Assembly (NCBI GenBank): GCA_965203615.1
Contig: OZ241900.1
Coordinates: 3,658,001-3,722,000 of the forward strand
DNA: 64,000 bases
Direction: 5' to 3'
From: VXNE01 sp965203615
GTDB taxonomy: Bacteria; Pseudomonadota; Gammaproteobacteria; Pseudomonadales; Azotimanducaceae
Part shown: positions 9,503 to 18,588 of the stretch, piece by piece
How positions within the stretch are numbered: the first letter of the stretch is position 1
Layout of the letters: each line of letters begins with the position of its first letter
Position numbers and translations under genes: made by a program
Notes under the pieces: model-generated
What the model was told of the DNA's origin: nothing
The model's database searches: none
What the model saw: only the letters and a program-made list of their open reading frames with translations

Positions 9503-10240
9503 ATGCCCATGGCCGACGTTCGCATCGTGCTCGTCGAACCCAGCCACCCCGGAAATATCGGCGGTGCCGCGCGGGCCATGAAGACGATGGGACTCGATTC
9601 CCTCTACCTGGTGCGCCCGGGACGTTTCCCGGACCCCCAGGCGGACTGGCGCGCGGCGCGCGCCGTGGATGTCCTGGCGGCCGCGAAGGTGGTGGACGAC
9701 CTCGACGACGCCATCGGTGACTGTGTCCTGGCGGTCGGCACCAGCACCCGAAGCCGGCGCATCCCGCTTCCGCTCGCCGATGCCGAGACCGTGGCGACTC
9801 GCCTGGCGACGGAGTACGCCGGCCAGCCCGTGGCGATCCTCTTCGGACGCGAAACGAGCGGCCTGACGAACGAAGAACTGCAGCGCTGCCAACTGCACCT
9901 CTCCATCCCCGCAAGCCCGGAATACCCGTCGCTGAACCTGGCGATGTCGGTCCAGGTCGTTTGCTATGAACTTCTCAAGTCCCGGACCACCCCGGGCGCA
10001 CCCGTAGCCGCGCCCGCCGACGCCGGGCTCGCCTCCCTTGAGGAGGTCGAAGGATTCCTCGCGCACTTTGAAACGGTCCTGCGTCGAATCGATTTCCTCA
10101 AACCCAGTGCTCCCCGACAGGCGATGACCCGACTGCGCCGCATGTTCGGCCGAATCAGGCTCGAGCAGGCAGAAGTCGGCATGCTGCGCGGCATCCTCAC
10201 CCACATCCAGAACTCGAGCCACTCCGACCCCGAAGACTAG
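9503..10240 (+). CDS. trmJ: tRNA (cytidine/uridine-2'-O-)-methyltransferase TrmJ
   Basis: SPOUT methyltransferase that modifies position 32 of tRNAs. The 245 residues contain VEPSHPGNIGGAARAMKTMG, LFGRETSGLTNEEL and PASPEYPSLNLAMSVQVVCYEL, the three knot motifs of TrmJ. The frame opens further upstream, but ATG 9503 with AGGAAGG at 9492-9498 fits both the ribosome-binding spacing and the family start. In many gammaproteobacteria trmJ is followed directly by iscR; here about 4 kb of foreign sequence separates them. Confidence 0.95.
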   Translation: MPMADVRIVLVEPSHPGNIGGAARAMKTMGLDSLYLVRPGRFPDPQADWRAARAVDVLAAAKVVDDLDDAIGDCVLAVGTSTRSRRIPLPLADAETVATRLATEYAGQPVAILFGRETSGLTNEELQRCQLHLSIPASPEYPSLNLAMSVQVVCYELLKSRTTPGAPVAAPADAGLASLEEVEGFLAHFETVLRRIDFLKPSAPRQAMTRLRRMFGRIRLEQAEVGMLRGILTHIQNSSHSDPED

Positions 10241-10257
10241 CCCGCTTCGCTCACCAA

Positions 10258-10523
10258 GAAATGGAAAGGGACCTCGAATTGTCGGATAATGTGAGTTAAC
10301 ACAAACACTTACATCAGACGGCAAGGGAGGTCCCTTGAGCACACAGTGTACGCCCGCGCAACTTGAATTTCACGGCTTCGGACGCCGCGAGGTTGTCGCC
10401 CGGTTCGACGGCGGGCGGCTCACCTCGGACGGTGGCGGCGTCCTGCTGCGCGAGGTGGAGCGGCGGCTGGGGCTGATGGACCGGATCGCGCGCTGCTTCG
10501 CGGACTATCGCGATCCGGGGAGA
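10258..10523 (+). pseudogene. IS1380-family transposase remnant (left end and first ~62 codons)
   Basis: A TTG start at 10335 with GGGAGG at 10325-10330 opens a frame with the typical IS1380 N-terminus (FDGGRLTSDGGGVLLREVERRLGL, then FADYRDPGR, at residues ~24-62). The match ends abruptly at about 10523, where repeat array 3 begins; the rest of the ~430-residue transposase and the right end are absent. The AT-richer stretch 10258-10334 before it is probably the element's left end. The array therefore replaced or invaded an insertion sequence. Confidence 0.75.
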
Positions 10524-10972
10524 GCTTCGGGACACCCATCGTGCAATTCGCCATTGGGCATCGGGACGCCGTTGGGGACACGCATCGCGCGCGAGCTTCG
10601 GGACACCCATCGTGCAATTCGCCATCGGGCATCGGGACGCCGTTGGGGACACGCATAGAGCTTCGGGACACCCATCGTGCAATTCGCGGATGCCGGTTGG
10701 GACACCCATCGTGCAATTCGAACTTCGGGACACCCGCGCGAGCTTCGGGACGCGAGCTTCGGGACACCCATCGTGCAATTCGCCATCGGGCTTCGGGACG
10801 CCGTTGGGGACACGCATCGCAGCCGACGAGCTTCGGGACACCCATCCGTCGCCTGGGACACGCATAGTTGTTGGGACAGCCATCACGCGAACCGAAAGCC
10901 AAGCTTCGGGACAGCCATGTGTCGAACGCGACAGCCGGGTCGAAAGGGACACCCGCCCATGGGACAGCCATG
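10524..10972 (+). repeat. GGGACA repeat array 3 (about 15 units)
   Basis: About 15 units of GGGACACCCATCG and GGGACACGCATCG, switching to GGGACAGCCATG at the end. Several units have a longer conserved 3' flank, GGGACACCCATCGTGCAA, also found in array 9. Decayed units (GGGACGCCG) occur in between. It starts inside an IS1380 transposase remnant and ends about 50 bases before the Fur-regulated promoter of the TonB receptor. Confidence 0.9.
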
Positions 10973-11022
10973 GATGAGAGCAAGTCTGACCCACCGGACC
11001 GTGGCCCATTTGCAGACCCGTC

Positions 11023-11051
11023 TTGACGCTAACATAAAAGCAAATGATAAT
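11023..11051 (+). promoter_or_regulatory. Sigma-70 type promoter of the siderophore receptor gene
   Basis: TTGACG (11023-11028), a 17-base spacer and GATAAT (11046-11051) make a near-consensus promoter. Its -10 element lies inside the Fur box, so Fur binding would block RNA polymerase directly. Confidence 0.75.
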
Positions 11052-11058
11052 GATTTGC
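11040..11058 (+). promoter_or_regulatory. Fur box
   Basis: The 19-base sequence GCAAATGATAATGATTTGC has GCAAAT/ATTTGC arms and the ATAATGAT core of the classic Fur operator. It overlaps the promoter -10 and lies about 40 bases before the TonB receptor start, predicting repression under iron repletion. Confidence 0.85.
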
Positions 11059-11096
11059 ATTCTCGAACATCGTGAAGACGGAAGGGAAGTTCACGG

Positions 11097-13394
11097 ATGA
11101 ACGCCAAACCAATGCCACCCATGTCAAAGATCTCTACTGCCATCCAACAGGTACTCGACGCGGAGCCCCGACGGGAGGCGAAGCCGGCAAATGCCGGACG
11201 ACGCCATAGCGTTGCGGCCGCCATGCTCTCGGCCTGTTCGCTGGCAGCGGCCGCCGCCTATGCGGACGATGGTGCGGGAGCGGAGGGGAACGCAACGGCG
11301 CAAGACGACGAGACCGAAGTCGTCATCGTCGAAGGCGAGCGCGAGGTTGGCTACCGGGTGGATCGCTCGGCTTCGTCGAAATTCACCGAACCCTTGCTTG
11401 ATACGCCGAGAACCATCAACGCCATTTCGAAGGAAGCGATCGAGGATTCGGGTTCTACGACAGTCAAGGATGTCTTCAGGCTTCAACCCGGAATCACCAT
11501 CGGTACGGGCGAGGGCGGCAACGCGTTCGGCGACCGAATCTTCATTCGGGGCTACGATGCCCGCAACGACATCTACGTGGATGGGCTGCGGGACCCGGGC
11601 GTCGTATCGCGCGAGACCTTCGCTGTGGAGCAGATTGAGGTCCTGCGGGGACCCGGTTCCACCATTGGCGGCCGCGGCACTACCGGTGGCGCCGTGCGGA
11701 TCGTCACCAAGACACCGGGCGAAGAAGACTTCTTCGAGCCCCAACTGACCCTCGGGGCGGGCGAGAGCAAACGGCTGGCACTAGACGCGAACAGAACCAT
11801 CGACGACCGAGTCGCCGTTCGCTTCAACCTCCTGGCCCATGACGCCGCCGAAGTGGCGGGCCGCGACGCGGTCCACGATCGGCGCCTGGGCGGCGCCGTA
11901 GCCGCGTCGATCAAGCCCACGGACGACCTGACCGTCACGTTCGACTACTATCGGCTTGCCACGGACGGAGTACCGGATTGGGGCCACCCCTACGACGCCG
12001 CGGGCAATCAGCCCTACGAAGTCGACCGGGACAATTTCTACGGCCTTGTCGAACGGGACTACCACGACACGACCGCCGACATCCGCACGGGTCGCATTCT
12101 CTACACGTTCTCCGACTCGCTGCGCGTGGAGGCGCAGGCGAGGCGCGGCGTCACCACGAACGCCTACATCGTCTCGGCGCCGGGTTTCAGCACGCGGAGC
12201 TGCCCGGGCCTTGATCCCGCGAGCCAGGTATGCACTTCCGCCAAGAGCCGGGACCAGGAAAACGGATTCACGGGTGGCCAGGTGAACGTTGTAAAGGATC
12301 TGGAGGCAGGCCCATTCGACATTACGCTCGTCGGCGGTTTCGAGCGCTCACGCGAGGAAATCGAGAACCTGCCGCCGTCGGTGAGCCCGCGTGGTGCGAT
12401 GCGAAGCCTCCACTCGCCGGACCCCTACGCGTCATGGGCCGGAACGATCGCGCCGGCGACACGCCTGAACCGTACGCAGGCCGACACCGGGGCTGCATAC
12501 CTGCTGGGCGCGTTCCGGCTCGACGAGCACTGGCGCCTGTCTGCGGGACTGCGGCGCGACACTTTCGACATCACGGCCGCGACCGGCCCGTCCGACTACT
12601 CGAGCGAGCCCGCCACCACACGCCACGACTCGGACTTTACCAACTGGAACCTGGGGGTCGTGTTCAAGCCGGAGCATAACGGCAGTCTCTACGCGTCCGT
12701 CAGCACCTCGTCGAATCCGCCGGGCGAACAGGTCGATGGCGGGACATCGGCTTCCTACGGCGGCCTCGCCGCGGGCTTCCAGAACTTTGCTCCCGAACGC
12801 AACGCCAACTACGAGGTTGGCGTCAAGTGGAACCTGTTCGACGAGCGGCTCAATGTTGCCGGCGCGGTGTTCCAGACCGCGAAGAAGGATCAGTTGAGCG
12901 CGGCCGGACGGGGGTCCTCCGCGCGATACGCCAACGACGGCGCCTCCCGCGCACGCGGCTTCTCGCTGAGTATCGCGGGCTCGGTCTCGGAGAAGCTCGA
13001 TCTCTTCGGAGGCCTCGCGCGGCTCGACACGGAGGTCACCTCCCATTCGCTCAATCCCGACGCGGTGGGCAAGACTCTGGCGAACGTTCCGGAGTTCTCG
13101 GCCAGCCTGCAGTCGCGCTACCAGGTCACGCCGGCACTCGCGGTGGGTGGAACCCTGTACTACCAGTCGGAACTCTACGGCGGAACGCTGGAAGCGCGGG
13201 ACACGCGCATCCCCGGCTACCTCCGCGTCGATTTCATGGGCGAGTATCGCTGGTCGGAACGGATGGACCTGCGCCTGAACGTCGTGAACGCCGCGGACAA
13301 GACGTACTACGACACGCTGTACCGAAGCAGCGTCCCGTTCGTCTACGTGGCGCCCGGCCGTCTCGCGCAACTGACCCTGTCGGTGAAGATCTGA
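11097..13394 (+). CDS. TonB-dependent catecholate siderophore receptor (Fiu-like)
   Basis: Outer-membrane receptor for ferric siderophores. The 765 residues begin with a long n-region and a signal peptide around 40-62 ending AYADD, a TonB-box-like ETEVVIVEGE, then a plug domain (SKFTEPLLDTPRTINAIS, IFIRGYDARNDIYVDGLRD, VEVLRGP-like QIEVLRGPGST) and a 22-strand barrel ending LAQLTLSVKI. The plug wording is closest to Fiu and other monomeric-catecholate receptors. A Fur box and strong promoter precede it, GGAAGG supplies the ribosome-binding site, and a piuC-type gene follows, the same pairing as fiu-ybiX in E. coli. The exact ligand is inferred. Confidence 0.93.
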   Translation: MNAKPMPPMSKISTAIQQVLDAEPRREAKPANAGRRHSVAAAMLSACSLAAAAAYADDGAGAEGNATAQDDETEVVIVEGEREVGYRVDRSASSKFTEPLLDTPRTINAISKEAIEDSGSTTVKDVFRLQPGITIGTGEGGNAFGDRIFIRGYDARNDIYVDGLRDPGVVSRETFAVEQIEVLRGPGSTIGGRGTTGGAVRIVTKTPGEEDFFEPQLTLGAGESKRLALDANRTIDDRVAVRFNLLAHDAAEVAGRDAVHDRRLGGAVAASIKPTDDLTVTFDYYRLATDGVPDWGHPYDAAGNQPYEVDRDNFYGLVERDYHDTTADIRTGRILYTFSDSLRVEAQARRGVTTNAYIVSAPGFSTRSCPGLDPASQVCTSAKSRDQENGFTGGQVNVVKDLEAGPFDITLVGGFERSREEIENLPPSVSPRGAMRSLHSPDPYASWAGTIAPATRLNRTQADTGAAYLLGAFRLDEHWRLSAGLRRDTFDITAATGPSDYSSEPATTRHDSDFTNWNLGVVFKPEHNGSLYASVSTSSNPPGEQVDGGTSASYGGLAAGFQNFAPERNANYEVGVKWNLFDERLNVAGAVFQTAKKDQLSAAGRGSSARYANDGASRARGFSLSIAGSVSEKLDLFGGLARLDTEVTSHSLNPDAVGKTLANVPEFSASLQSRYQVTPALAVGGTLYYQSELYGGTLEARDTRIPGYLRVDFMGEYRWSERMDLRLNVVNAADKTYYDTLYRSSVPFVYVAPGRLAQLTLSVKI

Positions 13395-13434
13395 CGACGC
13401 GGATCCGGTAAGGACCCGCCGGAGTGCGTACGGC

Positions 13435-14118
13435 ATGTTGGTGACGATCGACGACGTCCTGAGCGCCGATGCCGTGCGCACGTGCAGGGAGGCGCTGGCC
13501 GAAGCGGACTGGATCGACGGTCGCGCAACTGCTGGCGCGCAGTCCGGCGCCGCGAAGCGCAACCTGCAGGTGGCGGAGGGATCCTCCTGCGCGCGGCGCC
13601 TCGGTGAACTGGTGCACGACGCCCTGTCGCGCAGCCCGACCTTTCTGGCCGCAGCCGTGCCACTCAGGATCTTCCCGCCGCTATTCAACTGCTACAGGAC
13701 GGGGCAGCGTTTCGACGCACACGTGGACAACGCGGTCCGCCGCGTGCCGGGCACGGCGGTGCGGATCCGCACGGACCTGTCCTGTACCCTGTTCCTGTCC
13801 GATCCCGACAGCTACGCGGGCGGAGAACTGCTGATCGAAGACGCGTCTGCGGAGCGAGAGTTCAAGTTGCCGGCGGGCAGCCTGGTCCTCTATCCATCGA
13901 CGAGCGTCCACCGGGTCGCACCCGTCACCCGCGGCGAGCGGCTCGCGTGCTTCTTCTGGCTACAGAGCATGGTCAAGGACAATGCCGCGCGACAGCTTCT
14001 GTTCGACCTCGATCAGGCGATCCAGGAACTCTCGGCCAAACGTGGCATCGATGATCACCTATGCGTTCGGCTGAGTGCGATCTATCACAACCTCACGCGT
14101 CGCTGGTCCGAAATCTGA
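13435..14118 (+). CDS. piuC: PKHD-type Fe(II)/2-oxoglutarate hydroxylase (PiuC/YbiX)
   Basis: The 227-residue protein has the double-stranded beta-helix metal site H96-x-D98 (RFDAHVDNAV) and H159 (STSVHRVAPV), with R169 positioned for 2-oxoglutarate. FNCYRTGQRF and YAGGELLIED are family features, as is the C-terminal helical part. It follows the siderophore receptor by 40 bases and is probably co-transcribed under the same Fur box. PiuC proteins accompany catecholate receptors; their substrate is not established. Confidence 0.92.
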   Translation: MLVTIDDVLSADAVRTCREALAEADWIDGRATAGAQSGAAKRNLQVAEGSSCARRLGELVHDALSRSPTFLAAAVPLRIFPPLFNCYRTGQRFDAHVDNAVRRVPGTAVRIRTDLSCTLFLSDPDSYAGGELLIEDASAEREFKLPAGSLVLYPSTSVHRVAPVTRGERLACFFWLQSMVKDNAARQLLFDLDQAIQELSAKRGIDDHLCVRLSAIYHNLTRRWSEI

Positions 14119-14260
14119 CTGGGAAGTCCCGGGTTGAAACTCAATGACCTTCAATTACTTGGCGACTGCCGTCGCGGAGCGCCCGAACCCGGCCCCGCTA
14201 GACCGGAATTCGCCCTTGCTGCATACTTGAGGCCGATTTCGTGATGCAAGTCCGTGGATC

Positions 14261-14722
14261 ATGCGGTTGACGACGAGAGGCCGCTATGCGGTCACGGCGG
14301 TGCTGGATCTGGCGCTGCATGCCGAGGACGGACCCGTAACGCTGGCGGATGTCGCCGAGCGCCAGGGCATCTCTCAAGCGTACCTCGAGCAACTCTTCCG
14401 CCGTCTCAAGCAGGACGGCCTCGTCATCGGTGCGCGCGGCCCCGGGGGCGGCTACCGCCTTGCCCGGTCGCTTGAGGACACCAGCGTCTCCGACATCATC
14501 AGCGCGGTGGGCGAGGGCGTCGATGCGACCCGGTGCGGGGGCGCCGGCGATTGCCAGGACGGCGAGATTTGCCTCACGCACGAACTCTGGGCCGAGCTGT
14601 CGCAGCAGATCGACCTGTTCCTGAAGCGCATCACCTTTGCAACGCTGGTCGAGCGCCGCGACATTCGCAGCATCGCTCGCCGCCAGGACCCGAAAAACCT
14701 GATCGACGCGCAGATACTCTGA
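14261..14722 (+). CDS. iscR: Rrf2-family Fe-S cluster regulator IscR
   Basis: Winged-helix repressor that binds a [2Fe-2S] cluster. The 153 residues begin MRLTTRGRYAVTAVLDLAL; the ligands C92, C98, C104 and H107 match E. coli IscR in number and spacing. The helix-turn-helix region GISQAYLEQLFRRLKQDGLV is standard. It is followed after 78 bases by iscS. No clear type-1 or type-2 IscR operator could be recognised in the 142 bases upstream. Confidence 0.96.
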   Translation: MRLTTRGRYAVTAVLDLALHAEDGPVTLADVAERQGISQAYLEQLFRRLKQDGLVIGARGPGGGYRLARSLEDTSVSDIISAVGEGVDATRCGGAGDCQDGEICLTHELWAELSQQIDLFLKRITFATLVERRDIRSIARRQDPKNLIDAQIL

Positions 14723-14784
14723 TCGGCGCGGACGCACGCCATTCGGCGAGCGGCGGCATCGGTCCGGTCCGCCCGGCGATCGGG

Positions 14785-14790
14785 TAAAAT
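14785..14790 (+). promoter_or_regulatory. Candidate -10 element just before iscS
   Basis: TAAAAT stands 10 bases before the iscS ATG, which would give an almost leaderless transcript separate from iscR. No -35 match is evident, so this is tentative. Confidence 0.3.
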
Positions 14791-14800
14791 TTCGCCTCTT

Positions 14801-15976
14801 ATGCCAACCAAGATTCCGCCCAGGGCCGTCTACCTGGACTACTCCGCCACCACGCCCGTGGACCCGCGCGTCGCGGAGCGCATGAATGCGTGCCTGCTCA
14901 ACGACGGCACCTTCGGCAATCCCGCGTCGCGCAGCCACGTGTTCGGCTGGGAAGCGGAGGAACTGGTCGAAGAGGCGCGCACCCAGGTCGCCGCGCTGTT
15001 CAACGCGGACCCCCGCGAAATCGTCTGGACATCGGGCGCCACGGAGTCGGACAACCTCGCGATCAAGGGCGTGGTAGAGGCATCCGGCGGCGAGCGCGTC
15101 GTCACCTCCACGTACGAGCACAAGGCGGTGCTCGACACCTGCGCCCACCTGGAGTCGCTGGGGGTGGAAGTCACCTACGTCGAGCCGGACGCACGGGGCA
15201 TCGTCAGCCCGCAGGCGGTGGCCGACGCCATCGATGCCGATACGGCGATCGTCTCCATCATGCACGCCAACAACGAGATCGGCGTGGTCAACGATATCCG
15301 CGCCATCGGAGCGATATGCCGCGAGAGAGGCGTGCCGTTCCACACCGACGCCGCCCAGAGCGTGGGCAAGCTCGACATCGACGTGCACCGCGACAACATC
15401 GATCTCATGAGCGTATCGGGGCACAAGATCTACGGGCCGAAGGGCATCGGCGCGCTGTTCGTGCGACGCCATCCGTTCCTGCCGGTGGCGCCGCAGATAC
15501 ATGGCGGCGGCCACGAGCGCGGCATGCGCTCCGGGACGCTCGCGACCCACCAGATCGTCGGCCTGGGGGCCGCCTGTGTCATCGCCCGCGAGGAACTCGA
15601 CCAGCAGAACGGCGAAAACCGGCGCATTCGGCGGCTGCGCAACCGCCTCTGGTCGCACCTCAAACAGATGCCGAAGACGCGTCTGAACGGCGACGAGGAC
15701 CAGCGCCTGCCGGGCAACCTGAACGTATCGTTCGGCGACGTGGACGGCGACACGCTGATGACGGCCCTCGACGACCTGGCGGTTTCCACCGGCTCCGCCT
15801 GCACTTCCGCCACCGTGGAGCCGTCCTATGTGCTGAAGGCGCTTGGCGTTCCCGACGATCTCGCCCACGCGTCGATCCGCTTCACGGTGGGCCGCTATAC
15901 CACCGAAGACGAGGTGGACTACGCCGCCCGCCGGGTCGCCTCCACCGTGGAGAAGCTGCGCGCTGCCCGCGTATAA
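14801..15976 (+). CDS. iscS: Cysteine desulfurase IscS
   Basis: PLP enzyme that takes sulfur from cysteine for Fe-S clusters and thio-modified RNA. K209 in SVSGHKIYGPKG binds PLP and C334 in STGSACTSA is the persulfide cysteine. At 391 residues it is about 13 shorter than E. coli IscS and ends KLRAARV, so the C-terminal tail that helps dock IscU is missing. iscU, iscA, hscBA and fdx do not follow; the next gene is ndk. The rest of the pathway must lie elsewhere or be replaced (for example by SUF). Confidence 0.95.
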   Translation: MPTKIPPRAVYLDYSATTPVDPRVAERMNACLLNDGTFGNPASRSHVFGWEAEELVEEARTQVAALFNADPREIVWTSGATESDNLAIKGVVEASGGERVVTSTYEHKAVLDTCAHLESLGVEVTYVEPDARGIVSPQAVADAIDADTAIVSIMHANNEIGVVNDIRAIGAICRERGVPFHTDAAQSVGKLDIDVHRDNIDLMSVSGHKIYGPKGIGALFVRRHPFLPVAPQIHGGGHERGMRSGTLATHQIVGLGAACVIAREELDQQNGENRRIRRLRNRLWSHLKQMPKTRLNGDEDQRLPGNLNVSFGDVDGDTLMTALDDLAVSTGSACTSATVEPSYVLKALGVPDDLAHASIRFTVGRYTTEDEVDYAARRVASTVEKLRAARV

Positions 15977-16034
15977 TGCGGCGGGCACGTCCGGCCGACT
16001 TCACGCCCCCAAAGTGCACTTCCAGGAGAGGTCA

Positions 16035-16463
16035 ATGCCAATAGAGCGCACGCTGTCCATTCTCAAACCCGATGCCGTGGCTCGCAATATCATCGGTGAG
16101 GTCATCGGCCGTTTCGAAAAGGCCGGATTGCGCGTCGTCGCCGCGAAGATGACGCGACTGTCCGCGGCCGACGCCGCCGGCTTCTATGCCGAACACGAGG
16201 GCAAGCCGTTCTACGAGAAGCTGCTCGGCTACATGAGTTCCGGCCCGGTGGTGCTGCAGGTGCTGGAAGGCGATGACGCGATTGCCGTCAACCGCCGCCT
16301 GATGGGCGCGACCGATCCGGCCAAGGCGGATCCCGGCACCATTCGCGCGGACTTTGCCGATTCGCTCGACGCCAATGCCGTGCACGGCTCCGACTCGCCG
16401 GCCAGCGCTGTTCGCGAAATTGCGTTCTTCTTCGACGACACGGAAATCTGTGTGCGGACATGA
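16035..16463 (+). CDS. ndk: Nucleoside diphosphate kinase
   Basis: Transfers the gamma-phosphate between NTPs and NDPs through phospho-histidine H117, seen in DANAVHGSDSP. Starts MPIERTLSILKPDAV; 142 residues, the normal size. A ribosome-binding site AGGAGAG sits 5-10 bases upstream of ATG 16035, which decides against longer in-frame extensions. Its TGA overlaps the rlmN ATG. Confidence 0.97.
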   Translation: MPIERTLSILKPDAVARNIIGEVIGRFEKAGLRVVAAKMTRLSAADAAGFYAEHEGKPFYEKLLGYMSSGPVVLQVLEGDDAIAVNRRLMGATDPAKADPGTIRADFADSLDANAVHGSDSPASAVREIAFFFDDTEICVRT

Positions 16464-17590
16464 ACGCGCCCCGCGTCAATCTGTTGGGGTTCGATCGCTC
16501 CGGGCTTGAGCGGTATCTCGCCGGGTTCGGCGAGAAGCCCTACCGCGCGCGGATCCTGCTCCGCTGGATCCACAAGCGCGGCGCGACGCATTTCGAGGAC
16601 ATGACGGACCTGTCCAAGTCCCTGCGCGCGCGCCTCGCCGACGAGACGGAGATCCGCCCCCCGGAAGTGGTCGAGCGCCGCGATGCGGGCGACGGCGTCA
16701 CCAAGTGGGCCGTCGCCGTCGCTGGCGGCAATGCCGTCGAGACGGTCCTGATTCCGGACCGGGGCCGGCATACGCTGTGCATCTCTTCGCAGGCGGGCTG
16801 CGCCCTCGACTGCGCGTTCTGCGCCACCGGCAAGCAGGGCTTCGACGGCAACCTGACACCGGCCGAGATCGCGGGCCAGGTCTGGCTCGCGGCGCGTGAG
16901 CTGGAGCGCCGCGGCGACGAGCGCGGCCTCACGAACGTCGTATTCATGGGCATGGGCGAGCCGCTCCTCAACTTCGACGCCTGCGTTGCGGTGTCCAACC
17001 TGCTCATGGACGATCTCGCCTACGGCCTGTCGAAGCGCCGCGTGACCATCAGCACGGCAGGCGTCGTGCCGAAAATCCGCGTGCTCGCCGAGCGCACGGA
17101 GTGCGCCCTGGCTGTCAGTCTGCACGCCGCCGAAGACGACTTGCGCGACCGGCTCGTGCCCCTCAACCGGCGCTATCCGCTCACCGAGTTGATCGACGCC
17201 TGCCGCACCTACCTGTCCCGCGTCGGCGAGCGCCGGTCGGTGACGTTCGAATACGCGCTCATGAAGGGCGTCAACGACAGCCTGTCCCACGCGGCGGCTT
17301 TGGCCGGACTGTTGCGCAACCTGCGCTGCAAGATCAACCTGATCCCGTTCAACCCCTTCCCGCACGCGGATTTCGAACGCCCCGATGCGAGCGCCATCAC
17401 CGCGTTCCAGACCTACCTGCTGAACGCGGGCTACACGGCCACGTTGCGCGCGACCCGGGGCGACGAGATAGGCGCGGCGTGCGGCCAGCTCACCGGCGCG
17501 GTGCGCGACCGCACCAACAGGCGGGCGCGCTACATCGCCCGCCTTCGCCAGCAACCGGACTCGTCCCCGGCGGAAGTGCCTGTCCGATGA
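16460..17590 (+). CDS. rlmN: 23S rRNA/tRNA (adenine-C2)-methyltransferase RlmN
   Basis: Radical SAM enzyme methylating A2503 of 23S rRNA and A37 of tRNA. The 376 residues show the CxxxCxxC cluster motif C114-C118-C121 (QAGCALDCAFCATG), the NVVFMGMGEPLLNFD block, and the C-terminal methyl-carrying cysteine C341 in GDEIGAACGQL. It overlaps ndk and rodZ by ATGA. pilF, often between rlmN and rodZ, is absent. Confidence 0.97.
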   Translation: MNAPRVNLLGFDRSGLERYLAGFGEKPYRARILLRWIHKRGATHFEDMTDLSKSLRARLADETEIRPPEVVERRDAGDGVTKWAVAVAGGNAVETVLIPDRGRHTLCISSQAGCALDCAFCATGKQGFDGNLTPAEIAGQVWLAARELERRGDERGLTNVVFMGMGEPLLNFDACVAVSNLLMDDLAYGLSKRRVTISTAGVVPKIRVLAERTECALAVSLHAAEDDLRDRLVPLNRRYPLTELIDACRTYLSRVGERRSVTFEYALMKGVNDSLSHAAALAGLLRNLRCKINLIPFNPFPHADFERPDASAITAFQTYLLNAGYTATLRATRGDEIGAACGQLTGAVRDRTNRRARYIARLRQQPDSSPAEVPVR

Positions 17591-18588
17591 GCAAATCGGA
17601 TTCGCCCGGTCCCCAGCTGCGCGCCGCGCGGGAACGGCTCGGCCTCAGCGCGAGCGAAGTCGCGACCACCCTGAAAGTGCCGCCGGCGGTCGTTGTGAAC
17701 ATCGAAGACGAACAGTTCGATGCGTTGCCGCCGAGGGTGTTCACGCGCGCCTATCTCCGCAACTATGCGGAGCTGGTGGAACTCGACCCCAGGGCGTTGC
17801 TGTGGGCCTACGACAAGAAGGTGGACCCGGAGGCGATTGAGGAAGTCGAGGCGCGGCGGTCGAGCGCAGTTCTCGGCTTGATGGCCTCGTTCGCGAGGGA
17901 TGTGAAGCTGCATCGCCGGCAGTCATGGGTGTTTGGCGGCACGGTGGTCCTCTTCATCGCGCTGGCTGGCGTGTTCGTGTGGCTCGCCTGGCCATCCGAT
18001 GTGCCGGTCTCGTCGGCGACGGCGGAGGAGCCGAACCCGGCTTCCATTGGCGATGCCGCGCCTCCGGCTTCTTCCGCAAGCGATGCGGATACTGCCGTTG
18101 CGTCGGTGCGGGACCCGAACGGGCCTCCGCCGAATGACGCCATCGCCCGGAGCGAACCTCGCGTCTCGGACAGCCCGCCGGTCTCCGACCAGGACGGCTC
18201 GCCGAGCGGCTCTCTGGACAGCGCTTCGGCGGACGCGGCGGACCTGCCGAATGTCCCTCCGGGGGATCAGCCGGACGCCGTGTCGAACGGCCCCGAGGAG
18301 GAAATGGTCGTACTGTCGAACCCGCTTACCTATGTCCCGGGCGAGGAGCACGTGCTCGTCTTTCACTTCACGCAGGACTGCTGGGTGGAGGTGGTCGATG
18401 CCACGGGCGCCTCCCTGCATGGGGACCTGGAACGCGCCGGCAACCACCTGGAAGTGCGGGGAGAGGCGCCGTTCACCCTCACGCTCGGCTACGCGCCGGG
18501 CGTCCAGCTCGAGTACAACGGCGAGTCGGTGATGCTTGCGCAGCACACCAACGACAACGATGTCGCCGGCCTGGTGATTGGCCTGTGA
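17587..18588 (+). CDS. rodZ: Cytoskeletal membrane protein RodZ
   Basis: Links MreB to the elongasome. The 333 residues comprise an N-terminal HTH_25 domain (about 8-70: LRAARERLGLSASEVATTLKV, with RVFTRAYLRNYAELVELD), one membrane helix (114-134), a Pro/Ser/Asp-rich periplasmic linker, and a C-terminal DUF4115 beta domain containing DCWVEVVDATG. ATG 17587 overlaps the rlmN stop. ispG, which commonly separates rodZ from hisS, is not here; hisS overlaps directly. Confidence 0.94.
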   Translation: MSKSDSPGPQLRAARERLGLSASEVATTLKVPPAVVVNIEDEQFDALPPRVFTRAYLRNYAELVELDPRALLWAYDKKVDPEAIEEVEARRSSAVLGLMASFARDVKLHRRQSWVFGGTVVLFIALAGVFVWLAWPSDVPVSSATAEEPNPASIGDAAPPASSASDADTAVASVRDPNGPPPNDAIARSEPRVSDSPPVSDQDGSPSGSLDSASADAADLPNVPPGDQPDAVSNGPEEEMVVLSNPLTYVPGEEHVLVFHFTQDCWVEVVDATGASLHGDLERAGNHLEVRGEAPFTLTLGYAPGVQLEYNGESVMLAQHTNDNDVAGLVIGL

